DNA of 9,594 nucleotides from NCBI GenBank assembly GCA_030612085.1, contig JAUWOM010000035.1, positions 1 to 9,594 of the forward strand, given 5' to 3'. This DNA comes from Actinomycetes bacterium. Lineage in GTDB: Bacteria; Actinomycetota; Humimicrobiia; JAHJRV01. Shown in pieces: positions 1 through 6,562 of this stretch; position 1 is the first letter of the stretch, and every line of letters begins with the position of its first letter. The position numbers and the translations under genes were made by a program. The notes under the pieces are model-generated. The model was given only the letters and a program-made list of their open reading frames with translations. It was not told the DNA's origin and ran no database searches.

Positions 1-6
1 GTTATA

Positions 7-24
7 TTAAACTATTTAAACTAT
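7..24 (+). repeat. 9-bp tandem repeat upstream of DUF1059 gene
   Basis: Two exact head-to-tail copies of TTAAACTAT (7-15 and 16-24) lie just before the AGGAGG ribosome site at 28-33. They sit in the leader or promoter of the small gene that starts at 40. They could be a regulator site or simple AT-rich redundancy; the sequence does not say which. Confidence 0.4.
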
Positions 25-39
25 TTTAGGAGGTTAAAA

Positions 40-237
40 ATGGGGAAAGTTGTATATTGTAGAGACGTTGGTATGGACTGCGATGGTGTAGTCCGTGCTG
101 AAACAGAAGAAGAGGTTCTACAGAAGGTAGCAGAACATGCAAAAAATGTACACAACCTGACAGAGATTTCTAAAGAGCTGGTCGAGAAAGTGCGAAAAGT
201 AATGCGTGACGAGAAAGAAAGCGGTTGTTGCCAATAA
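40..237 (+). CDS. DUF1059 small C2H2-like protein, 65 aa
   Basis: A complete small protein matching the DUF1059 family pattern: an N-terminal beta segment with C7 and C14 (C-x6-C), the conserved acidic stretch after 'RAETEEE', then H33 and H38 (H-x4-H) in a helix. The Cys/His spacing suggests a small metal-binding fold, but the family has no established function that I know of. The C-terminus ends in GCCQ, adding two more cysteines. The start is secure: a perfect AGGAGG lies six bases before ATG, implying strong translation. It appears monocistronic and is followed by a terminator at 319-346. By hand count 85 of 198 bases are G or C (43%), clearly above the roughly 25-30% of neighbouring genes, consistent either with codon selection in a highly expressed gene or with acquisition from elsewhere. 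Confidence 0.85.
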   Translation: MGKVVYCRDVGMDCDGVVRAETEEEVLQKVAEHAKNVHNLTEISKELVEKVRKVMRDEKESGCCQ

Positions 238-318
238 CGCGACTTTAAGAAACCAATGAAAGAGATAGAACAAAAAAGTATCACATAAAATAAGTTTTAG
301 AACTTATGTATTAACATG

Positions 319-346
319 AAAAGAGCAGTGACAAAACTGCTCTTTT
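319..346 (+). terminator. Rho-independent terminator after DUF1059 gene
   Basis: A perfect 11-bp stem (AAAAGAGCAGT at 319-329 against ACTGCTCTTTT at 336-346) encloses a six-base loop, with the T-run forming the 3' arm. It should end transcription of the DUF1059 gene and insulate lipB. A weaker AT hairpin, ATAAGTT (290-296) / AACTTAT (301-307) with loop TTAG, precedes it. The rest of 238-506 is AT-rich and I see no gene in it. Confidence 0.85.
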
Positions 347-484
347 AACTTTATATAAAACTTTAAAAAGTTTAAAAAAAGACATGTTTTTATTAAAATA
401 TTAAAAAATGGAATAAAAAAATTAAACCAAAATTTACAATAACAAATATAATATAACCTCATAAGGAAAATTGTACAATAATTG

Positions 485-493
485 TGATATAAA
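485..493 (+). promoter_or_regulatory. Extended -10 promoter of lipB (candidate)
   Basis: TGATATAAA at 485-493 fits an extended -10 element (TG-N-TATAAA, five of six to TATAAT). No good -35 lies 16-18 bases upstream. Initiation about seven bases downstream would fall near 500, leaving a leader of only about seven bases before the ATG at 507. That agrees with the absence of a Shine-Dalgarno sequence there. In DNA this AT-rich the match could be chance. Confidence 0.4.
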
Positions 494-506
494 ATACTAA
501 AATATT

Positions 507-1136
507 ATGAGAGAGCTTAAGGTTATAGATTTTAAAAAATTAGTTGAATATAAAGAAGGTTTAAAACTCCAAAAACTTTATGAAGAGAAATCACTTAATT
601 CTAAAACTGATTTTCTTCTGCTTCTTGAGCATTATCCTGTAATAACTATTGGAAAAAGTGGAAATAATTTAAATATTTTGTTTAATGAAGATGCATTAAA
701 AAATAAAGGGGTTTCAGTATACCATACTGATAGGGGAGGAGATGTTACATATCATGGACCAGGACAATTGGTTGGATATCCTGTTTTAAATCTCAGATAT
801 TATAAAAAGGATGTCAAGTGGTATGTAAAAAGTTTAGAAGAGGTGCTCATAAAGGTCTTAAATGAGTATGGAATAAAAGCAGAAATAATTCCAAGATTGA
901 TTGGAGTTTGGGTTAAGAACAAAAAGATCTCATCTATAGGAGTCAGGATTAGAAAATGGATAACCACTCATGGTTTTGCACTAAATGTTAATAATGATTT
1001 GACCCCCTTTTCCTACATAATTCCTTGTGGAATAAAAGATGTTGATATAACTTCAATGAAAGAGGTATTAAATAAAGAAATAGATATGAAGACATTGAAG
1101 AAAAATATTATAAAAGAATTTAAAAGTACCCTTTAA
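507..1136 (+). CDS. lipB: Octanoyl-[ACP]:protein N-octanoyltransferase LipB
   Basis: LipB moves the octanoyl group from acyl carrier protein to a lysine of lipoyl domains, the first step of lipoate synthesis; LipA then inserts sulphur. The 209-residue length is normal. Diagnostic motifs are all present: RGGDVTYHGPGQLVGYP (residues 76-92), the catalytic lysine in KKISSIG (K140), HGFALNV (155-161), and the catalytic cysteine in IPCGI (C174). One departure from the usual motif is 'LIGVWV' (131-136), where most relatives have TGVWV. The start at 507 is the first residue of the family's N-terminal strand; no SD precedes it. The gene is convergent with the zinc-ribbon gene and close to an E2 subunit whose lipoyl lysine is its expected substrate. 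No lipA is visible in the window. Confidence 0.95.
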   Translation: MRELKVIDFKKLVEYKEGLKLQKLYEEKSLNSKTDFLLLLEHYPVITIGKSGNNLNILFNEDALKNKGVSVYHTDRGGDVTYHGPGQLVGYPVLNLRYYKKDVKWYVKSLEEVLIKVLNEYGIKAEIIPRLIGVWVKNKKISSIGVRIRKWITTHGFALNVNNDLTPFSYIIPCGIKDVDITSMKEVLNKEIDMKTLKKNIIKEFKSTL

Positions 1137-1236
1137 ATTTAAGTATCTGCACTTTCCACCTCTACCTACATGCTCTCACCAGAAGAGAGGATAAATAAAC
1201 AGGGAAATATATCTACTCAAAGTTCACATTATTTCC

Positions 1237-1578
1237 TTACTTTTTTTCTGTAGCTTCCTTTTCATTCTCCCCTTTTACTGCTCTAAAAACATCTTTTAGA
1301 ACTTTCCTGGGTTCTTTCATTAATCTTTTTGGCAGAAAGGGTATTAGCGGGGCGATAACTTTAACAAGTTCTACTGTTAGTCTTTTTGGTTTTGTTAAAA
1401 CCCTATCTATAAAATCCTCTGTAAAAACTGTCATCAGTTCTCTTCTATCCAATTCAACTTTACTATTACATTTATCACATTGTATACCTCTTATATGATC
1501 TCCAAGATAATTTATTGTATGGGTTGTTTCTTCTCCGCATTCAATACAATGTAAAATAGTTTTGGTTTTTTTAGTCAT
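1237..1578 (-). CDS. 'bh protein'-like zinc-ribbon protein, 113 aa
   Basis: The N-terminal 40 residues form a zinc ribbon: C11-x2-C14 and C34-x2-C37 separated by 19 residues, followed by a basic, mostly helical tail (about residues 45-113) ending in a charged EKEATEKK segment. From memory it resembles the short 'bh protein' annotated in anaerobic Firmicutes, whose function is unknown. A strong SD (GAGGTGAA, about five bases before ATG) fixes the start. It lies 104 bp downstream of the E2 gene on the same strand with no clear terminator between, so it may be the last gene of the dehydrogenase operon or have its own promoter. A nucleic-acid or protein-binding role is possible, but there is nothing specific to support one. 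Confidence 0.75.
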   Translation of the reverse strand: MTKKTKTILHCIECGEETTHTINYLGDHIRGIQCDKCNSKVELDRRELMTVFTEDFIDRVLTKPKRLTVELVKVIAPLIPFLPKRLMKEPRKVLKDVFRAVKGENEKEATEKK

Positions 1579-1682
1579 AAATTCACCTCAAATATTTGGT
1601 CTAATAAAATATTTAATTTAATAATTCAAAGATTTGAAAACCGACAAGCACTTTCCCCATAATTATAGCAGGAGAAGATTAT

Positions 1683-3002
1683 TTAAACTAATTTATTAGG
1701 CTCTTGAAGAATTTTTCGTAAATATTGTAGAAATTTTGCTCCTGTCACACCATCTAATACCCTGTGATCCAAAGTTAATCCCAATTTCATCATTGGTTCT
1801 GCTGTAATCTTTCCCTCTTTATCTACAATTGGTTTTTTTGTTATTGCTCCAACTGATAATATACCTGCTTCAGGAAAATTTATTATAGGAGAAAAATAAT
1901 CTATTTCAAACATCCCTAAATTTGTAATAGTAAATGTTGAACCTGATACGTCATCGAGTTCAAGTTTATTTTCCCCTGCACGATTTACAAGATCAACCCT
2001 TTTATCAGCAATTTCCTCTAATGATAATTTATTTGCATTAAAGATTACTGGAACAATTAAACCATCTTTCATAGAAGTAGCAAGACCAACATTAATATCT
2101 TTAAAAATAATTACTTTATCATCCTTTAGAGTAGAATTTAAAATTGGGTATTTCTCTAATGATAGTGCTGTTGCTTTAACTATTAAATCAGTATATGAAA
2201 TCTTTTTTCCCTCTATTTCTTTATTTAACTTATCTTTTAAACTCTCTAGATTACTTATATCAATTTCAACATAAAGAGTAAAATGGGGAATTTCACTTAT
2301 GCTTTTATACATTCTCTCAGCAATAGTTTTCCTTATACCTTTTAGAGGAATTGTTTCTAAAATTTCAGGAGTTATTCGCTTCTTAATAATTTCCCTTTCA
2401 ATCTCAATTTTTTCTTTCTCTTTTATTTCAGCTTCTCTCATTTTAACCTCTTTAGCTGCTTTTAATACATCTGCTTTTACAATTCTACCACCAGGACCTG
2501 TGCCTGTTACTTTAGATAGGTCTACTTTCATTTGCCTTGCTAATCTTTTAGCAAGAGGTGATGCTAAAATTTTCTTGACCTTTGCCTTTTCTATTTCCTC
2601 CTCTTTCCCATATTTTAGTATTTTTTCAATCTGTATTTCCTCTTCTACCTTATATTTTGGTTTCTCTTCAATTAAAACTTTCTCTTCCTCTCTCCTTTTT
2701 ATTTCAATTTTTTCTTCACCTTTTTCTTTAATCATTCCCTTAATAATTTCCTCTGATATCTTTTCATCTTTTTCACCTATATATGCAATTACTTCTGTAA
2801 CTGGAATCTCTTCTCCCTCTTTTGCCAATATCTTTTTTAAATATCCATTGTGGAACGACTCAACTTCAATAGTTACTTTATCAGTCATAACTTCAAGTAG
2901 GGGTTCACCCTTTTCTACATAATCTCCTTCCTTCTTCAACCATCTTTCTATTAAACCCTTTTCCATAGTCATTCCTAACTTTGGCATTATAACTTCATAC
3001 AT
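1683..3002 (-). CDS. Dihydrolipoyl acyltransferase E2 of 2-oxoacid dehydrogenase
   Basis: E2 is the core subunit that passes the acyl group from E1 to CoA through its lipoyl arm. Domains in the 439-residue protein are: one lipoyl domain (residues 1-76, lipoyl lysine K42 in MTDKVTIEV); a long Lys/Glu-rich linker (about 78-145); a peripheral-subunit-binding domain (about 146-182, ASPLAKRLA...VTGTGPGGRIVKADV); a second charged linker (about 184-212); and the catalytic domain (about 215-439) ending in HRVLDG (H413 to G418, active-site His and Asp). The start is set at the ATG at 3002 because GAGGTG lies about seven bases upstream and MYEVIMPKLGMTMEKG is the family N-terminus; a TTG five codons earlier is in frame but lies over the SD. 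It resembles AcoC/PdhC; the substrate cannot be read from it. It is the third structural gene after E1-alpha and E1-beta. Confidence 0.93.
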   Translation of the reverse strand: MYEVIMPKLGMTMEKGLIERWLKKEGDYVEKGEPLLEVMTDKVTIEVESFHNGYLKKILAKEGEEIPVTEVIAYIGEKDEKISEEIIKGMIKEKGEEKIEIKRREEEKVLIEEKPKYKVEEEIQIEKILKYGKEEEIEKAKVKKILASPLAKRLARQMKVDLSKVTGTGPGGRIVKADVLKAAKEVKMREAEIKEKEKIEIEREIIKKRITPEILETIPLKGIRKTIAERMYKSISEIPHFTLYVEIDISNLESLKDKLNKEIEGKKISYTDLIVKATALSLEKYPILNSTLKDDKVIIFKDINVGLATSMKDGLIVPVIFNANKLSLEEIADKRVDLVNRAGENKLELDDVSGSTFTITNLGMFEIDYFSPIINFPEAGILSVGAITKKPIVDKEGKITAEPMMKLGLTLDHRVLDGVTGAKFLQYLRKILQEPNKLV

Positions 3003-3070
3003 ATAACAACACCTCAATAAAATATATTAAAAAAATGTATAATTAACTAAATTAATAATATAATTTAATT

Positions 3071-3124
3071 TGTATGGCAACCCTTTAGGGTTGCATTTAT
3101 GCAAGGCTAAAGCCTTGCCCTACA
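3071..3124. repeat. Double-hairpin palindromic element (REP/BIME-like)
   Basis: Two adjacent perfect hairpins: GCAACCC-TTTA-GGGTTGC (3077-3094) and GCAAGGC-TAAA-GCCTTGC (3101-3118), separated by six bases. The whole unit has matching inverted ends, TGTATGGCAA (3071-3080) and TTGCCCTACA (3115-3124), nine of ten paired. It is far richer in GC than the AT-rich gap around it, as expected of an inserted dispersed element. It sits in the 138-bp gap between E1-beta and E2 and would be transcribed within the operon, where it could stabilise the upstream RNA or reduce E2 expression. There is no T-run, so it is not a classic terminator. Confidence 0.8.
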
Positions 3125-3140
3125 TAAAATTTTATATAAC

Positions 3141-4121
3141 TTATCTATAAATTAATTCTTTTGCTGCATTTATAATATCTTCAACTTGAGGAACAGCATG
3201 CCTTTCAAGATTTCTGTTATACGGTATTGGAATATCCAATCCGCCTAGTCTTTTTATTGGAGCATCTAAATAATCAAATGCTTCACTTTCCGAAATCATT
3301 GCAGCGATTTCAGCACCAAATCCACCTGTTTTACATGCTTCATGAACAGCTATTACTTTTCCTGTTTTTTTAACGGATTCGATTATTGTTTTTTTATCAT
3401 AAGGCTTTAATGTTCTTGGATCCACTATTTCAACACTTATTCCATCCTTTTCCAATTCTTTTGATGCAGAAATTGCTCTTTGAACCATTATTGAAGTAGC
3501 GACAATTGTTAAATCCTCACCTTTTCTTTTTATATCTGCTACTCCTAATGGAATCTCATATTCTTCTTCAGGAACTTCCCCAGTTGTTTTATAAAGTAAC
3601 TTATGTTCAATAAAAATTATAGGATTATTATCTCTTATTGAAGAAATTAATAGCCCTTTTGCATCATATGGAGTACTCGGCATTACAACTTTTAATCCAG
3701 GAACATGTGTAAACCAGGCTTCTAAACTCTGGGAGTGCTGTGCTGCAGCTCCAGTTCCTGATCCTGCAGGAGTTCTTACTACCATGGGAACTTTTGCTTT
3801 TCCACCAAACATGAACTTTATCTTTGCAGCTTGATTTACTATCTGCTCCATTGCTATAGTAGTAAAATCCATGAACATTATTTCAGCTACAGGTCTCATT
3901 CCAGTTATAGCAGCACCTAAAGCAGCACCAGCAATTGCTGCTTCAGAAATAGGTGTATCTCTTACTCTTTCTTCTCCAAATTCATCTAATAATCCATATG
4001 TCACTCCAAATGCACCTCCATAAATCCCGAGATCCTCACCAATTAGAAAAACATTTTTATCTTTTCTCATCTCTTGACGAAGTGCTTCCCTTATCGCCTC
4101 TGCATATGTTATCTCTCTCAT
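3141..4121 (-). CDS. TPP-dependent 2-oxoacid dehydrogenase E1 beta subunit
   Basis: This is the beta subunit of the thiamine-diphosphate-dependent E1 heterotetramer (AcoB/PdhB type), which decarboxylates or cleaves the keto substrate and acylates E2 lipoate with E1-alpha. Its 326 residues are the usual length. Visible motifs are the N-terminal ITYAEAIREAL, GEDLGIYGGAFGVT (28-41), RDTPISEAAIAG with cofactor-activating Glu60, the MDF segment (84-86), the loop AQHSQSLEAWF with His129, and the C-terminal transketolase domain with VDPRTLKPYD and the ending GGLDIPIPYN...E. A GGGAG about ten bases upstream supports the ATG at 4121. It follows E1-alpha by 73 bp on the same strand and precedes E2, the standard alpha-beta-E2 order. 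Best read as acetoin or pyruvate dehydrogenase class; branched-chain substrates are less likely but not excluded. Confidence 0.93.
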   Translation of the reverse strand: MREITYAEAIREALRQEMRKDKNVFLIGEDLGIYGGAFGVTYGLLDEFGEERVRDTPISEAAIAGAALGAAITGMRPVAEIMFMDFTTIAMEQIVNQAAKIKFMFGGKAKVPMVVRTPAGSGTGAAAQHSQSLEAWFTHVPGLKVVMPSTPYDAKGLLISSIRDNNPIIFIEHKLLYKTTGEVPEEEYEIPLGVADIKRKGEDLTIVATSIMVQRAISASKELEKDGISVEIVDPRTLKPYDKKTIIESVKKTGKVIAVHEACKTGGFGAEIAAMISESEAFDYLDAPIKRLGGLDIPIPYNRNLERHAVPQVEDIINAAKELIYR

Positions 4122-4194
4122 TATGAATTTACTCCCTTAAATATTTCTTAATCAAGACAAATATTTTAATTAAATAAAATTGTTGAAAACATTT

Positions 4195-5154
4195 TTATGA
4201 ATAAACGCCATCAAAGATTTCTTCAACAGACGGTTCTGGACTGTTCTTTGCAAAATCCACTGCTTTTTCTATAATATTTTTTGCATTTTCTTCTATGATT
4301 TTTATCTCTTCATTTGTGATAATTTTTTCAGCAATTAGTTTTTCCTTAAATCTTTTTATAGGACATTTCATCTTCCAGGATTCAATCTCTTCTTTTGAAC
4401 GGTAAAGATTTTGATCACTTTTTGAATGACCCTTCCATCTATAAGTTTTACACTCTATCAGTGAAGGACCTTTTCCTTTTCTTGCTCTTTCTACAGCTTT
4501 TAATACAACTTTATATACTGCCAACACATAATTACCATCCACTACTTCTCCAGGAAATCCATAAGAACCAGCTCTTTTCGCTATATTCTCTATCGCAAAA
4601 GCTTTTTCCACAGACATAGACATGCCATACATATTGTTTTCACAAAGAAATATTACTGGAAGTTTCCAAATAGCTGCCAGATTTAATGACTCATGAAAAG
4701 CCCCCTGATTTGCTGCTCCATCACCAAAAAAACATATGACGACTTGTCCAGTTTTCCTCATCTTTATACTTAAACCAACTCCTGATGCAATTGGTATTCC
4801 TCCCCCAACAACTCCAGTTGCTCCTAAATTACCCTTCTCAACATCTGCTATATGCATAGAACCACCCCTTCCTCTGCAATAACCTGTCTCTTTCCCCAAA
4901 AATTCAGCCATCATAAGATTAATGTCAGCACCTTTAGCAATACAATGTCCATGACCTCTATGTGTACTAAGTATATAATCATCAGGTTTTAATGTGGAAA
5001 TTGCTCCTACTGCCACTGCTTCCTGTCCAATTGAGAGGTGCATAGTACCATGAACAAGACCAAGAGCAAAAAGATAATCAACCTTTTCTTCAAAAAATCT
5101 GATTTTATACATCTTGATAAGCATGTCTATTAGCTTTTCAGGAGTAAATTTCAT
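4195..5154 (-). CDS. TPP-dependent 2-oxoacid dehydrogenase E1 alpha subunit
   Basis: This subunit binds thiamine diphosphate and, with E1-beta, catalyses the first step of the complex. The 319-residue protein shows THRGHGHCIAKG (64-75, with H65 and H70), GKGGSMH-like GRGGSMH (95-101), and the TPP/Mg motif from GDGAANQG (144-151) to ENN (172-174), followed by the phosphorylation-loop-like region YRWKGHSKSD. The wording around 'GHCIAKGAD' and 'GNLGATGVVGGG' is closest, from memory, to AcoA (acetoin dehydrogenase) and bacterial PdhA of Firmicutes type. GGAG about six bases before the ATG supports the start. It lies 199 bp downstream of the SorC-type regulator, and the gap carries tandem repeats, so it may have its own promoter. 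The divergent MDR dehydrogenase beyond the regulator fits a butanediol/acetoin or polyol pathway; this is inference. Confidence 0.93.
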   Translation of the reverse strand: MKFTPEKLIDMLIKMYKIRFFEEKVDYLFALGLVHGTMHLSIGQEAVAVGAISTLKPDDYILSTHRGHGHCIAKGADINLMMAEFLGKETGYCRGRGGSMHIADVEKGNLGATGVVGGGIPIASGVGLSIKMRKTGQVVICFFGDGAANQGAFHESLNLAAIWKLPVIFLCENNMYGMSMSVEKAFAIENIAKRAGSYGFPGEVVDGNYVLAVYKVVLKAVERARKGKGPSLIECKTYRWKGHSKSDQNLYRSKEEIESWKMKCPIKRFKEKLIAEKIITNEEIKIIEENAKNIIEKAVDFAKNSPEPSVEEIFDGVYS

Positions 5155-5285
5155 TTAAATCTCCAATTTTTAAAATATTACTTTTCACGCAGTTTTACAT
5201 CTTTTTCATAGCAAACTTTTAAATAATAATTGTTCAAATTCTTTAAAATAACTTGAGTAAACAAACTTTTTAGTAATTTTTAGTA

Positions 5286-5345
5286 GTAATTATTTTGTCT
5301 TAATTTAGTAATAATTATTTAATCTAAATGATAATTATTTAATCT
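5286..5345. repeat. Tandem 15-bp repeats upstream of E1-alpha (candidate operator)
   Basis: ATAATTATTTAATCT occurs exactly twice (5311-5325 and 5331-5345), a period of 20 bp, and a degenerate third copy, GTAATTATTTTGTCT, lies at 5286-5300. Read toward E1-alpha the unit is AGATTAAATAATTAT. The array lies between the sorC stop codon and the E1-alpha start, and the two exact copies would lie on nearly the same face of the helix. A regulator binding array is plausible; AT-rich drift is the alternative, though two perfect 15-mers are unlikely by chance. Confidence 0.6.
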
Positions 5346-5353
5346 TAAAAAAA

Positions 5354-6319
5354 TTATCCGTTCTTATAAGGGTATTTATCATTTAATTTTAAAACTTCAC
5401 TAATTGCCTGGTCATCAGAGATTAAAACATTTATGTAACTACCTCTTAGAACCCCTAAAATTGCTGATGCCTTAACTTTTCCTCCTGCAATACCAATTAC
5501 ATAATTAATTTTTTTTAATTCTTCTATATTTATTCCTATTACTCTTTCATTTAAATCTATCTGGCAAAGATTACCATATATATCAAAATGCTTGGCACAA
5601 ACATCTCCTATAGCTCCAAGTTTCTTAATTTCACTTAGCTCCTTTTTATTTAAATAACCAGCACGTATAAGACTGGATACGTTGGGATTTGTTGAACCAA
5701 TTCCTACAATTGCAATGTCTGCTTTCTTCACTCTTTCCAATGTGCCTTTAACATTTCTCTCTTGCATCATAGCCCTTTTAATGTCAGCACTCTCAACAAT
5801 TAAAGGAGCATGAAGATATCTATATCTTCCTCCCACTTTTTCTGCTAATCTTCTGGCAAGTTCAGTTCCATCTATATCTGGATTTTCAGCCCCTATTCCA
5901 CCTATCATCTGGATAACTTCTATGTCTTTATAAACTTCCGGTTCAAATGCATTCACTATTTCATAGATAGCAGTTCCCCAACTCATCCCAATTATAGAAA
6001 CTTTTCCTAAAATAGTTTTCAAATATCCTGTAGCAATAGCACCTAATTTTTTTAGCATTTCTTTATAATTGAGTCTTGAAGATTTTAATATTCTTGCATC
6101 TTTAAGATGAAACATATTTGCAATCTCTTTTTGCAGATCGTAATCTAATTGGATTTTTTGTTTTACTTTTATCTCCACAATCCCTCTTCGTCTTGCTTCT
6201 GTAAGTAATCTAGACACGTTTGAGCGAGAAATACCAAATCTTTTTGCTATCTCTCTCTGAGTTAAGCCATCATAATAATACAAAGTTGCAATTTCTATTA
6301 AAAGTTCCTCTTTATCCAT
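5354..6319 (-). CDS. SorC-family sugar-binding transcriptional regulator
   Basis: A 321-residue regulator of SorC/DeoR-like architecture. The N-terminal helix-turn-helix (about residues 18-41, GLTQREIAKRFGISRSNVSRLL) binds DNA. The C-terminal domain (about 60-315) is the NagB-like sugar-binding fold, with GMSWGTAI (111-118), QMIGGIG (137-143), VGIGS (205-209), GDVCAKHFD (238-246) and AGGKVKASAILGVLRG (278-293). Members bind phosphorylated sugars or similar metabolites and act as repressors or activators. It is the first gene of the minus-strand group leading into E1-alpha/beta/E2 and is divergent from an MDR dehydrogenase, so it is the natural local regulator. A 9-bp inverted repeat at 6415-6441 in the divergent gap is a candidate operator. 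The family-typical N-terminus supports the start; there is no SD before it. Confidence 0.93.
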   Translation of the reverse strand: MDKEELLIEIATLYYYDGLTQREIAKRFGISRSNVSRLLTEARRRGIVEIKVKQKIQLDYDLQKEIANMFHLKDARILKSSRLNYKEMLKKLGAIATGYLKTILGKVSIIGMSWGTAIYEIVNAFEPEVYKDIEVIQMIGGIGAENPDIDGTELARRLAEKVGGRYRYLHAPLIVESADIKRAMMQERNVKGTLERVKKADIAIVGIGSTNPNVSSLIRAGYLNKKELSEIKKLGAIGDVCAKHFDIYGNLCQIDLNERVIGINIEELKKINYVIGIAGGKVKASAILGVLRGSYINVLISDDQAISEVLKLNDKYPYKNG

Positions 6320-6339
6320 AACTTGTAATCTGCTTTGAG

Positions 6340-6357
6340 TAAATTTTTCGAAATTTA
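6340..6357. promoter_or_regulatory. AT inverted repeat in the sorC leader
   Basis: TAAATTT-TTCG-AAATTTA is a perfect 7-bp inverted repeat centred about 30 bases before the sorC start codon. It could be an operator or a weak RNA hairpin in the leader. The all-AT arms make chance occurrence quite possible in this composition. Confidence 0.3.
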
Positions 6358-6413
6358 TAATACAATTTCTATTAAAATTTCTTATTTATCTATTAATTAA
6401 CTTTTAAATATTT

Positions 6414-6442
6414 CACAAATGTGCAATTTATTCACATTTGTA
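6414..6442. promoter_or_regulatory. Candidate SorC operator: 9-bp inverted repeat
   Basis: ACAAATGTG (6415-6423) and CACATTTGT (6433-6441) form a perfect 9-bp inverted repeat with a nine-base spacer. Each arm is itself nearly a dyad of the form CACA-N2-TGTG (6414-6423 CACAAATGTG; 6433-6442 CACATTTGTA), so the site can also be read as two palindromes 19 bp apart. It lies midway in the 243-bp region between the divergent sorC and MDR dehydrogenase genes and stands out as the most GC-bearing symmetric sequence there. SorC proteins bind as tetramers to extended palindromes, which fits. Confidence 0.6.
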
Positions 6443-6523
6443 CATTAATTTTATCTACTTTTAAAATAAAAGTCAAATAAAAACTATATAAATATTTTTA
6501 TATACTAAAATTAAATGTGGTAG

Positions 6524-6529
6524 TATAAT
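6524..6529 (+). promoter_or_regulatory. Candidate -10 box of the MDR dehydrogenase gene
   Basis: TATAAT lies 33 bases before the ATG at 6563. The hexamer 17 bases upstream (TATACT at 6501-6506) is a poor -35, so the promoter may depend on an activator. The putative operator at 6414-6442 is centred about 100 bases upstream of the expected start site, a more usual place for activation than for repression. Confidence 0.35.
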
Positions 6530-6562
6530 CAAAAAAAGTTAGCTTAAAATTTCTAAATAAAA

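Noticed and set aside
21..284. 87-codon minus-strand frame over the DUF1059 gene
   Set aside because: Antisense shadow of a well-supported gene with a perfect SD; its translation is Ser/Phe-rich and resembles nothing.
1173..1236. Hairpins CTCTC/GAGAG (1173-1189) and GGAAATA/TATTTCC (1203-1236) as a bidirectional terminator for lipB and the bh-like gene
   Set aside because: Stems are short, one loop is 20 bases, and neither is followed by a convincing T-run on the lipB side.
2299..2922. 207-codon open frame opposite the E2 gene
   Set aside because: It is the antisense of E2; the translation is a Ser/Phe/Ile-rich string with no family pattern, produced by the Lys/Glu-rich linker codons read backwards.
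3003..3017. TTG start of E2 five codons upstream
   Set aside because: It would place the SD (GAGGTG) inside the coding sequence; the ATG at 3002 gives the family-typical N-terminus.
4395..4619. 74-codon plus-strand frame inside E1-alpha
   Set aside because: Shadow frame opposite conserved TPP-binding coding sequence, with no ribosome site.
6485..6504. TATATAAATATTTTTATATA as an archaeal TATA box or palindrome
   Set aside because: The symmetry is imperfect, the tract is plain AT richness, and the window otherwise shows bacterial promoters and bacterial gene families.
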